NCBI RefSeq assembly: GCF_947500605.1
Contig: NZ_CANMSJ010000001.1
Location: 1 to 64,000, forward strand
Direction: 5' to 3'
Source of the DNA: an uncultured Lacinutrix sp.
GTDB taxonomy: Bacteria > Bacteroidota > Bacteroidia > Flavobacteriales > Flavobacteriaceae
Length of the DNA: 64,000 nt
A program made the translations under genes and the position numbers. Positions 10,286 to 18,224 of the stretch are shown piece by piece (positions within the stretch are counted from its first letter, which is position 1; each line of letters begins with the position of its first letter). Under the pieces are notes generated by a model. That model was given only the letters and a program-made list of their open reading frames with translations. It had not been told where the DNA came from and did not search any database.

Positions 10286-10861
10286 TTATAAATCTTTTTC
10301 TAGTTCATTAGTAACATTAATAATTCTATACGTTCCATCTTTTTCAATTATTAAATCGAAAAATGCACACCAATCGGTTTCTGGCTTACAGAAATTGATG
10401 TTAATGGTAATGTTAGAATTTAATGTTGATTTCTCTTTATTAATCCAAACACCATTTAAAATAGCTTCTTTAAAGAATGGGTTAAGTGCGCTATCAAAGT
10501 TCGAGAATAATTTTTTATCAATTAATTTTTCAAATATAACACCGTTATTACTAACCAAAACTGTTGCTTTATTACCTCTATAGTAATGTTTATGGATTGT
10601 GTTATCAGTTTTAAATTCATTTAAATAACTGCTTTCCATATCGGTAAAAGATTTTATCTTTATTGTAAAGCCATTGCTTAAAATGGTGTCTATTTTAAAC
10701 TCATTATATTTTTCGGGAAAGTACTTTACGTCTTCAGATAGAGAATCGACTAATTTATGGTTCTTTAAAAATTGAGTATTTGAGTTTTCAATTTTATCTC
10801 TACCATCACAACCAGCAATTGCAAAGCAAATAATAAGTAATACAAACAGAAGGTTTTTCAT
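10286..10861 (-). CDS. Predicted lipoprotein (DUF4738-like)
   Basis: A 191-residue protein with a clear lipoprotein signal: MKNLLFVLLIICFAIAGC, the lipobox cysteine being residue 18. The mature part is soluble and beta-rich, including YFPEKYNEFKIDTILSNGF and a TYRIINVTNE end. The pattern recalls the DUF4738 lipoproteins of Bacteroidota, an assignment from memory and only tentative. It sits 34 bases after dnaX and three bases before miaE, so it is probably cotranscribed with them. No function can be assigned. Confidence 0.7.
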   Translation of the reverse strand: MKNLLFVLLIICFAIAGCDGRDKIENSNTQFLKNHKLVDSLSEDVKYFPEKYNEFKIDTILSNGFTIKIKSFTDMESSYLNEFKTDNTIHKHYYRGNKATVLVSNNGVIFEKLIDKKLFSNFDSALNPFFKEAILNGVWINKEKSTLNSNITININFCKPETDWCAFFDLIIEKDGTYRIINVTNELEKDL

Positions 10862-10895
10862 TTTGAAATATTATCAAAATTAATAAATGTTGTTT

Positions 10896-11567
10896 TTATA
10901 GATCTAAATCAAACGTTTTACGCAACAATTCGATATTAGGATTTTTCTCTTTTAGCTTTTCGTATTTCTCATCTGGAGTGTATGCAAACTTCTTTTGCAT
11001 TTCTTCATTAATATCAATATCTAAGCTTATATCGTAGTTTTTAAGTTTTTTCCTAAGATATTGTAGCAAATCGAAAGATTGTCTTTCAACTTCTACTTTA
11101 TTTGTAGAATTAGGAAATGTTAAATGTATCGTGGTTCCTTTTAAAGTTGGCTTATCGATAGATAATATTGCTGCAAGATTCATTTTTCCTTCAGCTTCAA
11201 TTTTTACAATAAAAGCATTCCAAACTTCTGTTAATTCATCTTGAGTAAATGGTTCTTTTGGTAGATTTTCTTCATCAACAACCTTATCTAATTGCTTTGT
11301 TTCATGCTCTTTTTTAGCACGAATACTTTTTAAAGATAAGCCAGAAGTACGTTTTGTTTGGCTATTTAAAACAATTTTTGGTCTATCTGGAGTGGTGGGT
11401 ACAACCGTTTTAGGTTGAGAACTCGCAACTGCTTGTACCTTATTTTCTATTACTTCTTTAGGATGGTTTATTGTTGTTTCTGTAGGTTTTTTTACAGGAA
11501 TAGGATTAATACCAATGCGTTTAAAATAAGAAGGCGGAATTATGAACCGACTACTATTTTTTTTTTT
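10896..11567 (-). CDS. dnaX: DnaX tau-specific C-terminal part, in a shifted frame
   Basis: This continues the dnaX gene in another frame, beginning in the 11-A tract (11567-11557) where the upstream frame stops. It encodes about 220 residues without interruption: a Pro/Lys-rich linker (IPPSYFKRIGINPIPVKKP) and then a compact domain ending LLRKTFDLDL. It looks like the tau C-terminal domain, which in other bacteria contacts DNA polymerase III alpha and DnaB. Entering it from the upstream frame needs a plus-one (or minus-two) shift; ten A residues in place of eleven would fuse the frames. An intact reading frame of this length argues that it is expressed. It is either recoding at the A tract or a homopolymer error in the assembly. 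Confidence 0.8.
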   Translation of the reverse strand, partial: KKKNSSRFIIPPSYFKRIGINPIPVKKPTETTINHPKEVIENKVQAVASSQPKTVVPTTPDRPKIVLNSQTKRTSGLSLKSIRAKKEHETKQLDKVVDEENLPKEPFTQDELTEVWNAFIVKIEAEGKMNLAAILSIDKPTLKGTTIHLTFPNSTNKVEVERQSFDLLQYLRKKLKNYDISLDIDINEEMQKKFAYTPDEKYEKLKEKNPNIELLRKTFDLDL

Positions 11568-12627
11568 CTCCATCGAAAGTGATAGAGGCAAGTTGCATGA
11601 TACAAAGTTCGACGAGCAGTCGTTGGTTTTTACTGGATTTATATTTTAAATCGGTTTCGTTAGCCAATGCAATACCTTTAAGTATAAAGGACTGCGAAGC
11701 TTTTTTAGATTGCTCTAAATACTTCTCTTTAGTTTTATCTCCAACTTCAAGTAACTCTATAGTTACAGGATTTTGGCAAACTAATAAATCTCTAAAGTGT
11801 GAGGCTAAACCAGCAATATAATGGTGTCCATCGAAGCCTTTAGACAAGGTTTCGTTAAACTGAAGTAATAATTCTGGAATTTTATTTTCTAATATTAAAT
11901 CTGTACTCGTAAAATAAGTTTCGTAATCAAGTACGTTTAGGTTTTCTGTAACGGCTTGTCTTGTTAAGTCTTTACCAGAGAAACTAACTACACGATCGAA
12001 GATAGATAATGCATCTCGCATGGCTCCATCTGCTTTTTGAGCAATAATATGAAGTGCATCATCTTCTGCAGTAATACCTTGTTCTTTTGCAATGTATTTT
12101 AGATAGTTTTTAGCATCTTTAACTGTAATACGTTTGAAATCGAAAATCTGGCAACGTGATAATATCGTTGGTATAATTTTATGTTTTTCAGTAGTTGCTA
12201 ATATAAAAATACAGTGCTTTGGTGGTTCTTCTAAAGTCTTTAAAAAAGCATTGAATGCTGCTTGAGAGAGCATGTGTACTTCATCAATAATATAAACTTT
12301 ATATTTTCCAACTTGTGGCGGAATACGTACTTGGTCTGTTAAACTTCTAATATCATCAACCGAGTTGTTTGATGCTGCATCCAATTCAAAAATATTGAAA
12401 GCATAATCTTCGTCTCCAGTTTCTGTACCGTCACTATTTATCATTTTAGCAAGAATACGTGCGCAGCTGGTTTTACCAACACCACGAGGACCTGTAAATA
12501 ATAAAGCTTGTGCTAAATGATTATTCTCAATAGCATTTAGTAAAGTATTTGTAATAGCAGATTGCCCAACAACGTCTTTAAACGTTTGTGGTCTGTACTT
12601 TCTTGCTGATACTACAAAGTGTTCCAA
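11554..12627 (-). CDS. dnaX: DNA polymerase III subunit gamma/tau, ATPase part
   Basis: A 357-residue clamp-loader ATPase. Order of parts: the opening SARKYRPQTFKDVVGQ, Walker A GPRGVGKT at residues 46-53, Walker B with DEVH at 115-118, sensor-1 region CIFILATTEKHKIIPTILSR with the SRC arginine-finger motif, and a helical third domain. The four zinc-binding cysteines that follow Walker A in E. coli are absent; the stretch reads KMINSDGTETGDEDYAF. The frame ends EKKK-stop at 11554 directly after an 11-A tract and so yields a gamma-like product without the tau tail. The tail continues in a shifted frame to 10896. The start at 12627 gives the standard N-terminus. Confidence 0.93.
   Translation of the reverse strand: MEHFVVSARKYRPQTFKDVVGQSAITNTLLNAIENNHLAQALLFTGPRGVGKTSCARILAKMINSDGTETGDEDYAFNIFELDAASNNSVDDIRSLTDQVRIPPQVGKYKVYIIDEVHMLSQAAFNAFLKTLEEPPKHCIFILATTEKHKIIPTILSRCQIFDFKRITVKDAKNYLKYIAKEQGITAEDDALHIIAQKADGAMRDALSIFDRVVSFSGKDLTRQAVTENLNVLDYETYFTSTDLILENKIPELLLQFNETLSKGFDGHHYIAGLASHFRDLLVCQNPVTIELLEVGDKTKEKYLEQSKKASQSFILKGIALANETDLKYKSSKNQRLLVELCIMQLASITFDGEKKK
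11557..11567 (-). other. A11 slippery tract in dnaX
   Basis: Eleven consecutive A residues on the coding strand (T on the plus strand) follow GATGGAG and are followed at once by TAG. The zero frame reads GAA-AAA-AAA-AAA-TAG. The site joins the gamma frame to the tau-tail frame and is a classic context for transcriptional slippage or ribosomal shifting. It is equally a place where sequencing may miscount. Confidence 0.85.
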
Positions 12628-12870
12628 GTTTTATATTAAATTTAGGTAAGCACAAAATAGTGCTGTTTAATGACTTATTTTAAGAAGTAACAAAGTTAAA
12701 AATACAAATTACAATTTTGAATTTTGTATGCTAAATTTAATAGGAGTTATTAACAATAATACAGTTTTAATAAAAAGGATTGAAGCAAAAAAAAAGTTTT
12801 TAAATTGAAAACGACTACGCTTTTAGAAATTTTATGATAAATTATTCATAAACTTTATTAAGTTTTAAAT

Positions 12871-12900
12871 ATTAATTGTAATATTGCAATGAACTAATAT
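12871..12900 (+). promoter_or_regulatory. Candidate ArsR operator, copy 1
   Basis: A 30-bp stretch just upstream of arsR that recurs upstream of the next gene. Its core at 12875-12890, ATTGTAATATTGCAAT, is a near-perfect 16-bp palindrome (14 of 16 positions). Position right before the regulator's start suggests autorepression. Confidence 0.6.
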
Positions 12901-12908
12901 AGTAAAAA

Positions 12909-13238
12909 ATGGGATTAGCAAAAACTGAAATGTTTACAGATAAACAAAATGAGATCGCTCTTTTTGCAAAGGTCTTTGGACATCCTGCAAGAGTCTCTAT
13001 TTTACAGCATTTATTTAAAATAGATTCTTGTGTTTGTGGTGATTTAGTTAACGAAATTGGTTTAGCACAACCAACTATTTCTCAGCATTTAAAAGAGTTA
13101 AAGCACTTAGGTTTAATTAAAGGGAATGTTGAAGGAACAAGTGTTTGCTATTGTATAAATAAAGAAAACTGGTCTAATATGAAAACTGTTATGCTTGAGT
13201 TTTTAGATCAAGATGTTTCAAAAATAGAATGCTGTTAA
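12909..13238 (+). CDS. arsR: ArsR-family metalloregulator
   Basis: A 109-residue winged-helix repressor of the ArsR/SmtB family. The helix-turn-helix is QPTISQHLKELKHLGLI near residues 54-70. The metal-sensing motif CVCGDL (Cys41, Cys43) falls in helix 3, matching the ELCVCDL site that binds arsenite in classic ArsR. More cysteines occur at 80, 82 and at the C-terminus (108, 109). It heads a four-gene arsenic operon. A palindromic operator candidate lies 18 bases upstream of its start, and a similar copy precedes the second gene. Expected behaviour: release of DNA on arsenite or antimonite binding, turning on reductase and pump. Confidence 0.92.
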   Translation: MGLAKTEMFTDKQNEIALFAKVFGHPARVSILQHLFKIDSCVCGDLVNEIGLAQPTISQHLKELKHLGLIKGNVEGTSVCYCINKENWSNMKTVMLEFLDQDVSKIECC

Positions 13239-13251
13239 AAAAATTTAAATT

Positions 13252-13281
13252 ATTAATCGTATAATCGCAATAAACAAATAT
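13252..13281 (+). promoter_or_regulatory. Candidate ArsR operator, copy 2
   Basis: The 30-bp segment repeats copy 1 (12871-12900) without gaps: ATTAATcGTAtaATcGCAAT followed by AACaAATAT. The core ATCGTATAATCGCAAT is at 13256-13271. It lies between arsR and the downstream gene, ending three bases before the start codon. Confidence 0.55.
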
Positions 13282-13284
13282 ATT

Positions 13285-13752
13285 ATGAAATTATCTGAAG
13301 TAAAAACAACATTAAAACATTTAAAAACTATCGGTTTTAAATTACCAAATGGAGAATTAGTACCAAATCATTTTCACGTAACTGAAGTTGGAAAAATAAC
13401 AAAACATTTTATTGATTGTGGAGGCACAGTTAGAAATGAAGAAGTGGTAAACTTTCAACTTTGGAATGCAAATGATTATGATCACAGATTGCATCCTGAA
13501 AAATTGCTAAATATTATTGAGCTTTCTGAAACAGTTTTGGGTATTGAAGATTTAGAAATAGAAGTAGAGTACCAATCTGATACCATTGGTAAATTCGGAT
13601 TAGATTTCGATGGAGAAAACTTCCTTTTAACAAACACGCAAACCGATTGTTTAGCAAAAGATAAATGTGGAATTCCTACTGAAAAGCCAAAATTGAAATT
13701 TTCTGATATTCCAACAGGAAATTCTTGCGAACCAGGAAGCGGTTGTTGCTAA
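13285..13752 (+). CDS. DUF6428-like Cys-tailed protein of arsenic operon
   Basis: A 155-residue protein that matches, from memory, the DUF6428 family found in Bacteroidota arsenic operons. No catalytic motif is recognised. The first 125 residues form an alpha/beta body (HFHVTEVGKITKHFIDCGG). The C-terminal 40 residues are cysteine-rich: DCLAKDKC, and a terminal NSCEPGSGCC. Paired and vicinal cysteines are suited to binding As(III), so an arsenite chaperone or scavenger role is an inference. It has its own operator-like copy upstream, lies 46 bases after arsR, and is followed by arsenate reductase and ACR3. No signal peptide or membrane segment is visible. Confidence 0.75.
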   Translation: MKLSEVKTTLKHLKTIGFKLPNGELVPNHFHVTEVGKITKHFIDCGGTVRNEEVVNFQLWNANDYDHRLHPEKLLNIIELSETVLGIEDLEIEVEYQSDTIGKFGLDFDGENFLLTNTQTDCLAKDKCGIPTEKPKLKFSDIPTGNSCEPGSGCC

Positions 13753-13795
13753 AAATCATTAATAATACTTAGAAATAATAATAAAACAATCTACC

Positions 13796-14407
13796 ATGTT
13801 TTCAAATATTATAACTACAATAAAAGCCTTAAATCCAGAATCTATTACTAAGGAACGTAAAGCTGTTTTATTACCTTTAATAGATTTTATTCAACTTAAA
13901 GTTTCAAATAGTCAAGAGGCTCGAATCAACTTTATTTGCACTCATAACTCAAGAAGAAGCCATTTAGCGCAGGTTTGGACACAAACATTAGCCAACTTTT
14001 TTAATCTTAAAAATGTAACTTGTTATTCGGGAGGTACAGAAACTACAGCTCTTTTTCCAATGGTTGTTAAAACATTAGAAAATTCAGGTTTTAAAATCAA
14101 TACTATTTCTAAAGGTGATAATGCAGTTTATAGTATTAAATATGCTAATAATGAGCATTCAATAATTGGGTTTTCTAAAAAAATGGATGATGATTTTAAT
14201 CCTAAATCTGAATTTGCTGCAATAATGACCTGTGACTCGGCAAACGAAGCTTGTCCATTTGTTCCAGGCGCAGAAAAACGTATTCCAATAACTTTTGAAG
14301 ATCCAAAAGCATTTGATAATACACCACAACAAGCAGAAAAATACAACGAAAGAAGTCTACAAATAGCAACGGAATTATTTTTCGTTTTCTCTCAAATAAA
14401 ATCCTAA
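13796..14407 (+). CDS. arsC: Arsenate reductase, thioredoxin-coupled LMW-PTP type
   Basis: A 203-residue protein of the low-molecular-weight phosphatase fold. The P-loop CTHNSRRS (nucleophile Cys48) follows the strand INFI. A second pair of cysteines, Cys146 and Cys153 in [12 protein letters not shown], has the seven-residue spacing of Cys82 and Cys89 in Staphylococcus pI258 ArsC. This supports the three-cysteine relay that reduces arsenate to arsenite and is reset by thioredoxin, and not plain protein-tyrosine phosphatase activity. About 40 extra residues precede the core compared with pI258 ArsC. Its stop is one base before the ACR3 start, so reduction and efflux are coupled. Confidence 0.9.
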   Translation: MFSNIITTIKALNPESITKERKAVLLPLIDFIQLKVSNSQEARINFICTHNSRRSHLAQVWTQTLANFFNLKNVTCYSGGTETTALFPMVVKTLENSGFKINTISKGDNAVYSIKYANNEHSIIGFSKKMDDDFNPKSEFAAIMTCDSANEACPFVPGAEKRIPITFEDPKAFDNTPQQAEKYNERSLQIATELFFVFSQIKS

Positions 14408-14408
14408 A

Positions 14409-15455
14409 ATGGCAAATAAAAAATTAAGTTTTCTTGATAAGAATTTAACAGTATGGATATTTGTAGCTATGGCTTTTGGTGTGGGACTCGGTTATTTTAT
14501 ACCTACATTTCCAAATGTGATAAATTCTATGAGTAATGGCACAACAAATATTCCCATTGCTATAGGTTTAATATTAATGATGTATCCGCCTTTAGCAAAG
14601 GTTAACTACGCATTATTGCCTAAAGTATTTAAAAACACTAAAATACTTTCTATTTCATTGATATTAAATTGGATAGTTGGTCCTGTTTTAATGTTTGTTT
14701 TGGCTATTACATTTTTGCGTGATTATCCAGAATACATGGTTGGTCTAATTTTAATAGGATTAGCGCGTTGTATTGCTATGGTTTTGGTATGGAATGACCT
14801 TGCTGAAGGAAACAGCGAATATGGAGCAGGTTTAGTAGCATTAAATAGTGTTTTTCAGGTATTTGCATATAGTTTTTATGCTTGGCTTTTTATAACAGTA
14901 CTTCCTCCTTATTTTGGTTTCGAAGGTGCTATTGTAGATATTTCTATTGCTACAATTGCAGAAAGTGTGGCTATTTATTTAGGGCTTCCATTTGTAATGG
15001 GAATATTAAGTAGGTTTATTTTAGTAAAACTGAAAGGAGAAGAGTGGTACACTAATACTTTTATTCCCACCATTTCACCATTAACTTTAATAGCTCTTTT
15101 ATTTACAATTGTAGTTATGTTCTCGCTTAAAGGAGAATTAATAGTCGAAATCCCTATGGATGTTTTAATTATTGCTGTGCCTTTACTTATTTACTTTACG
15201 CTTATGTTTATTATTGGATTTTTCTTTACCAAAGCAACAGGAGCAGAGTATGATAAAACTGCTGCTGTAGCTTTTACAGCTGCTGGAAATAATTTTGAAT
15301 TAGCAATAGCAGTTGCAATTGCCGTTTTCGGTCTTAATTCGGGTCAAGCATTTGCAGGAGTAATTGGTCCGTTAGTAGAAGTGCCAGCCTTAATATTATT
15401 AGTTCGTGTTTCTTTTTGGTTACGTAAAAAATACTACGTTAAGTCAATTGTATAA
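14409..15455 (+). CDS. arsB: ACR3-family arsenite efflux transporter
   Basis: A 348-residue integral membrane protein with about ten hydrophobic segments. The hallmark of ACR3 pumps is the conserved cysteine in the fourth segment, here Cys121 in [18 protein letters not shown], and a matching conserved region [16 protein letters not shown] near residues 292-307. It exports arsenite from the cytoplasm using the proton motive force. It is the last gene of the operon and is followed by an intrinsic terminator. The name arsB is often used for ACR3 in annotation, though the protein is unrelated to E. coli ArsB. Confidence 0.95.
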   Translation: MANKKLSFLDKNLTVWIFVAMAFGVGLGYFIPTFPNVINSMSNGTTNIPIAIGLILMMYPPLAKVNYALLPKVFKNTKILSISLILNWIVGPVLMFVLAITFLRDYPEYMVGLILIGLARCIAMVLVWNDLAEGNSEYGAGLVALNSVFQVFAYSFYAWLFITVLPPYFGFEGAIVDISIATIAESVAIYLGLPFVMGILSRFILVKLKGEEWYTNTFIPTISPLTLIALLFTIVVMFSLKGELIVEIPMDVLIIAVPLLIYFTLMFIIGFFFTKATGAEYDKTAAVAFTAAGNNFELAIAVAIAVFGLNSGQAFAGVIGPLVEVPALILLVRVSFWLRKKYYVKSIV

Positions 15456-15493
15456 AGTGATATAAAATATATAGCGTTATTAATTATAACATT

Positions 15494-15531
15494 ATAGCAG
15501 TCTAATTTTAATTTAGGCTGCTATTTTTTTT
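15494..15531 (+). terminator. Terminator of ars operon
   Basis: ATAGCAG pairs with CTGCTAT, with an inner CTAA/TTAG stem, followed by eight T residues. Confidence 0.8.
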
Positions 15532-15634
15532 ATTTAAAAGTAGAGTGTAACTGCTTATAGTTTAAACTAAAACTTAAATCTTTAAAATAAAATACTACTC
15601 ACTATAATAATATATACTAGTTTATTGTAATTTC

Positions 15635-15937
15635 GCGGCAAGTAAATCGCCTTATCGCGTCTTATTTATAAGATGAGGAAAGTCTGGACACCATAGTGCA
15701 ATATAGTGGTTAACAGCCACCAGCCGTGAGGTTAGGAAAAGTGCAACAGAAAGTATGTACAGGTAATGCTGTAGTGAAACCAGGTAAACTCTATGTGGTG
15801 CAATGTCATGTAAACTAGCGCTTGAGCGTGCACGCGCGAGCTAGAGGGTAGGCAGCTAAAGTATATTGGTAACAATATGCGTAGATAAATGATAAGGGCT
15901 CGAAAGAGAACAGAATCCGGCTTATAGATTTACTTAA
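15635..15937 (+). ncRNA. rnpB: RNase P RNA, bacterial type A
   Basis: The conserved cores are visible in order: GAGGAAAGTCTGGACACCA (P4 5' side and J3/4) near 15674, ACAGAAAG near 15747, GTGAAACC-GGTAAACTC in the middle, and AGAACAGAATCCGGCTTATA (P4 3' side) near the end. Terminal stem P1 is formed by AAGTAAATC at 15640-15648 and GATTTACTT at 15927-15935. The RNA is the catalytic part of RNase P, which cuts tRNA 5' leaders. It stands alone between the ars operon and rsmD and has its own terminator. End positions are inferred from P1. Confidence 0.95.
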
Positions 15938-15944
15938 ATAAACA

Positions 15945-15977
15945 AGCCCTTTGAAATTTCAAAGGGCTTTGTTTTTA
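15945..15977 (+). terminator. Terminator of rnpB
   Basis: A perfect 26-bp palindrome, AAGCCCTTTGAAA paired with TTTCAAAGGGCTT, followed by a GTTTTT run. It can also end minus-strand transcripts, but rsmD reads toward it from the right. Confidence 0.85.
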
Positions 15978-15999
15978 TAATAGATTACTGTGTGTAAAT

Positions 16000-16557
16000 T
16001 TATTCTTCCTCATCACTAGTTTCTCCCTTAAAAAAGCTAAACATATTACCACCATAACTTTTAGAATGGCTATAGTTTATTAAATGTGAAAGATCTGTAT
16101 GTTTAGAATGCTCTACAATTAATAAGCCATCTACTTCTAATAAATCATTTTTAAAAACAAGCTCTGGAATTTTAGAAAACTCTTCTACAGGAAAATCGTA
16201 AGGCGGATCTGCAAATATAATAGTAGCCTTAGTTCTGCTTTTTTCTAAAAATTTAAAGACATCACTTTTTATGGTTTGTATTTGCATGTCGAAACTTTCG
16301 GCAGTTTCGTTTATAAACTTAATACATCCAAAATTGGCATCTACAGCTGTAATGTTTTCAGTACCGCGAGAAGCAAATTCGTAACTTATATTACCAGAAC
16401 CAGAGAATAAATCTAGAACCGAAACGTCCTCGAAATAATACTGATTGTTTATAATATTAAACAAAGACTCTTTAGCCATATCTGTAGTTGGGCGAATAGG
16501 TAGCTTTTTTGGAGCTGTAATTCTTCGGCCTTTAAATTCTCCTGAAATTATGCGCAT
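16000..16557 (-). CDS. rsmD: 16S rRNA (guanine966-N2)-methyltransferase
   Basis: A 185-residue SAM-dependent methyltransferase. It opens MRIISGEFKGRRITAPK and continues IRPTTDMAKESLFNI, both diagnostic for RsmD. The SAM-binding loop LDLFSGSGN is at residues 48-56 and the catalytic DPPY at 117-120. RsmD methylates G966 of 16S rRNA in the 30S subunit. The last residues are acidic (TSDEEE). It follows the DUF3822 gene directly (stop and start adjoin at 16558/16557), an arrangement frequent in Bacteroidota, so a shared transcript is likely. Confidence 0.95.
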   Translation of the reverse strand: MRIISGEFKGRRITAPKKLPIRPTTDMAKESLFNIINNQYYFEDVSVLDLFSGSGNISYEFASRGTENITAVDANFGCIKFINETAESFDMQIQTIKSDVFKFLEKSRTKATIIFADPPYDFPVEEFSKIPELVFKNDLLEVDGLLIVEHSKHTDLSHLINYSHSKSYGGNMFSFFKGETSDEEE

Positions 16558-17403
16558 TTAAAAATGAGTTAAAAGTGTGAAATGTGAGTGATCGTTTTTT
16601 ATCTGGTTGTTTGTAGAGAAATTATCTTTTCTGCTACCAAAAGAAATATGCCTAACATATTTATATAGTATACTGTAAAGTGCATCATCGTCTGTAATAG
16701 AACCTAACAATACAGTTTCAATAACTTCGGGATTAAGATTTAATTGTTCTGCAGTAAACAAAACATAATAAATAAAATCTTGAGTGGTGTGGTATTCAAA
16801 AGTGTTGTAAAGTGCTAAAGTACCTTCTTTAATAACAATAATTTCAAAATGTGTAGCATTAACATGAATGTACATTTTGTTACCACTAGCATTCTTCTCT
16901 TGAGCTAAAATTTCTTCTATTAAAATAGTAGAGTAGTGTTTGTATGTAAAATCGCCAAAACGCTCGTAAATGTAGTTATTAACGTTTACATATGGTACGT
17001 AGACGTTTATTGTTTCGTTTACAGAGATAGTATCGAAAGTAATAAAATCTGTTTTAAGTATTTTAGTATTAAGCTTTAAATAGTCTGCAATGGCATCTTC
17101 ATTAAATAAAGGCTCAGGAACCAATGTTGCTAATTCATTTACATGAATAACTAATACATTATCAAAATCTTCATTTAACCATTCTTTAGTATTAAATGTA
17201 TGCTTTATAGCATCAAGTAATTCGAAAGGTGTTACTTTTTTATCGAAAACAATATGTTCAATTTTTACAATTGCACTTTCTTTTGTGTTTAGGATATAAA
17301 AAGAAAGTCCATTCAAACTTATTTGAATGGACAATGCTTTATGCGTTATATGTTTAATATTACTATTTTTTGATTGGATCATAAACTTTCGGCCAGTTTC
17401 CAT
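16558..17403 (-). CDS. DUF3822 family protein
   Basis: A 281-residue protein of the Bacteroidota-specific DUF3822 family, which has a divergent actin/type IV pilus ATPase-like fold. The visible body starts THKALSIQISLNGLSFYILN and contains YDILINE-like strands such as MYIHVNATHFEIIVIKEG and a C-terminal VLLGSI segment. The family is usually encoded just upstream of rsmD, as here. The longest start (17403) overlaps the previous gene by 41 bases; an internal ATG at 17382 would cut the overlap to 20 and is equally plausible. The function is unknown. Confidence 0.8.
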   Translation of the reverse strand: METGRKFMIQSKNSNIKHITHKALSIQISLNGLSFYILNTKESAIVKIEHIVFDKKVTPFELLDAIKHTFNTKEWLNEDFDNVLVIHVNELATLVPEPLFNEDAIADYLKLNTKILKTDFITFDTISVNETINVYVPYVNVNNYIYERFGDFTYKHYSTILIEEILAQEKNASGNKMYIHVNATHFEIIVIKEGTLALYNTFEYHTTQDFIYYVLFTAEQLNLNPEVIETVLLGSITDDDALYSILYKYVRHISFGSRKDNFSTNNQIKNDHSHFTLLTHF

Positions 17404-18100
17404 TTACTTTAACTTCTTCCATAGAACCAATTTTAATGGCATCACCATTAATCTCCTCTACAGAAAAGGCATTTTCTTCTTTCTTAATTAAATCTTTAGG
17501 CTGATCGTGTAAGATGTCTTTTTTCCAAGCTAAAGCTTCGAATACAGGTAACTCTTTACCTTCTTCACCAGCAGTTCCAGCTTTTAATGCAAATTTAGTT
17601 CCTTCTTTAGTAAAAGGAATATTCATCATAGATTTGTAACGAGTAGATTTTTTAAATAAAGAATCTTTTACAGAAACAAAGTCTAAAGTATCTACTATTG
17701 TTATTTCTTTATTATAAACAATTCCACCGTAAGCTTTAGTTTTTTCTTCATCTAAAACAGTAGAATCTCTACGTTCTATAATAGCAAACTTACCTGTTTC
17801 TATGAATTTAATTAACTCACTATAGTCTCCTGTAAACTTTCCGTTTACTTCCTTGTATGCTAATTCAGAATCTCTAATATCTACTAATTTTTCGATAACG
17901 GCAGCATAGCGTTCTTGCTTAATGTTATGGAACTTAATTTCATCGTAAACAGAGTTAAAGGTTAAGTAACCTAATGCAAAAATACCAATCCAAAGTAAAA
18001 TGGATATTGGTGCTTTAAATTTTGAGGGAATAAACTTGTCTATTGCCCAAACAATTCCAACAGTTAGAAGAATTACAACTATTACAGCAATTATTATCAT
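17363..18100 (-). CDS. Hypothetical membrane-anchored protein
   Basis: A 245-residue protein. Two transmembrane helices lie at the N-terminus (about residues 2-20 and 31-48), followed by a charged, probably periplasmic or cytosolic domain of about 190 residues with a coiled segment (NIKQERYAAVIEKLVDIRDSELAYKEVNGKFTGDY) and a C-terminal HDQPKDLIKKEENAF region. Proteins of this shape are widespread upstream of DUF3822-rsmD in Flavobacteriia, but I know no function. It is divergent from the helicase gene at 18225 and starts the three-gene run that ends with rsmD. Confidence 0.7.
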   Translation of the reverse strand: MIIIAVIVVILLTVGIVWAIDKFIPSKFKAPISILLWIGIFALGYLTFNSVYDEIKFHNIKQERYAAVIEKLVDIRDSELAYKEVNGKFTGDYSELIKFIETGKFAIIERRDSTVLDEEKTKAYGGIVYNKEITIVDTLDFVSVKDSLFKKSTRYKSMMNIPFTKEGTKFALKAGTAGEEGKELPVFEALAWKKDILHDQPKDLIKKEENAFSVEEINGDAIKIGSMEEVKVNGNWPKVYDPIKK

Positions 18101-18224
18101 AATTTTATTAATTTATTTAGTTAATGGTCTATCGCAAATCTACAATTTTTTTTTGTTCGTAAAAACCAATAAGAGTAAAAATCATTTATATCTTTGAATT
18201 ATTCTTAAATTCTTAAAAGCCTTA

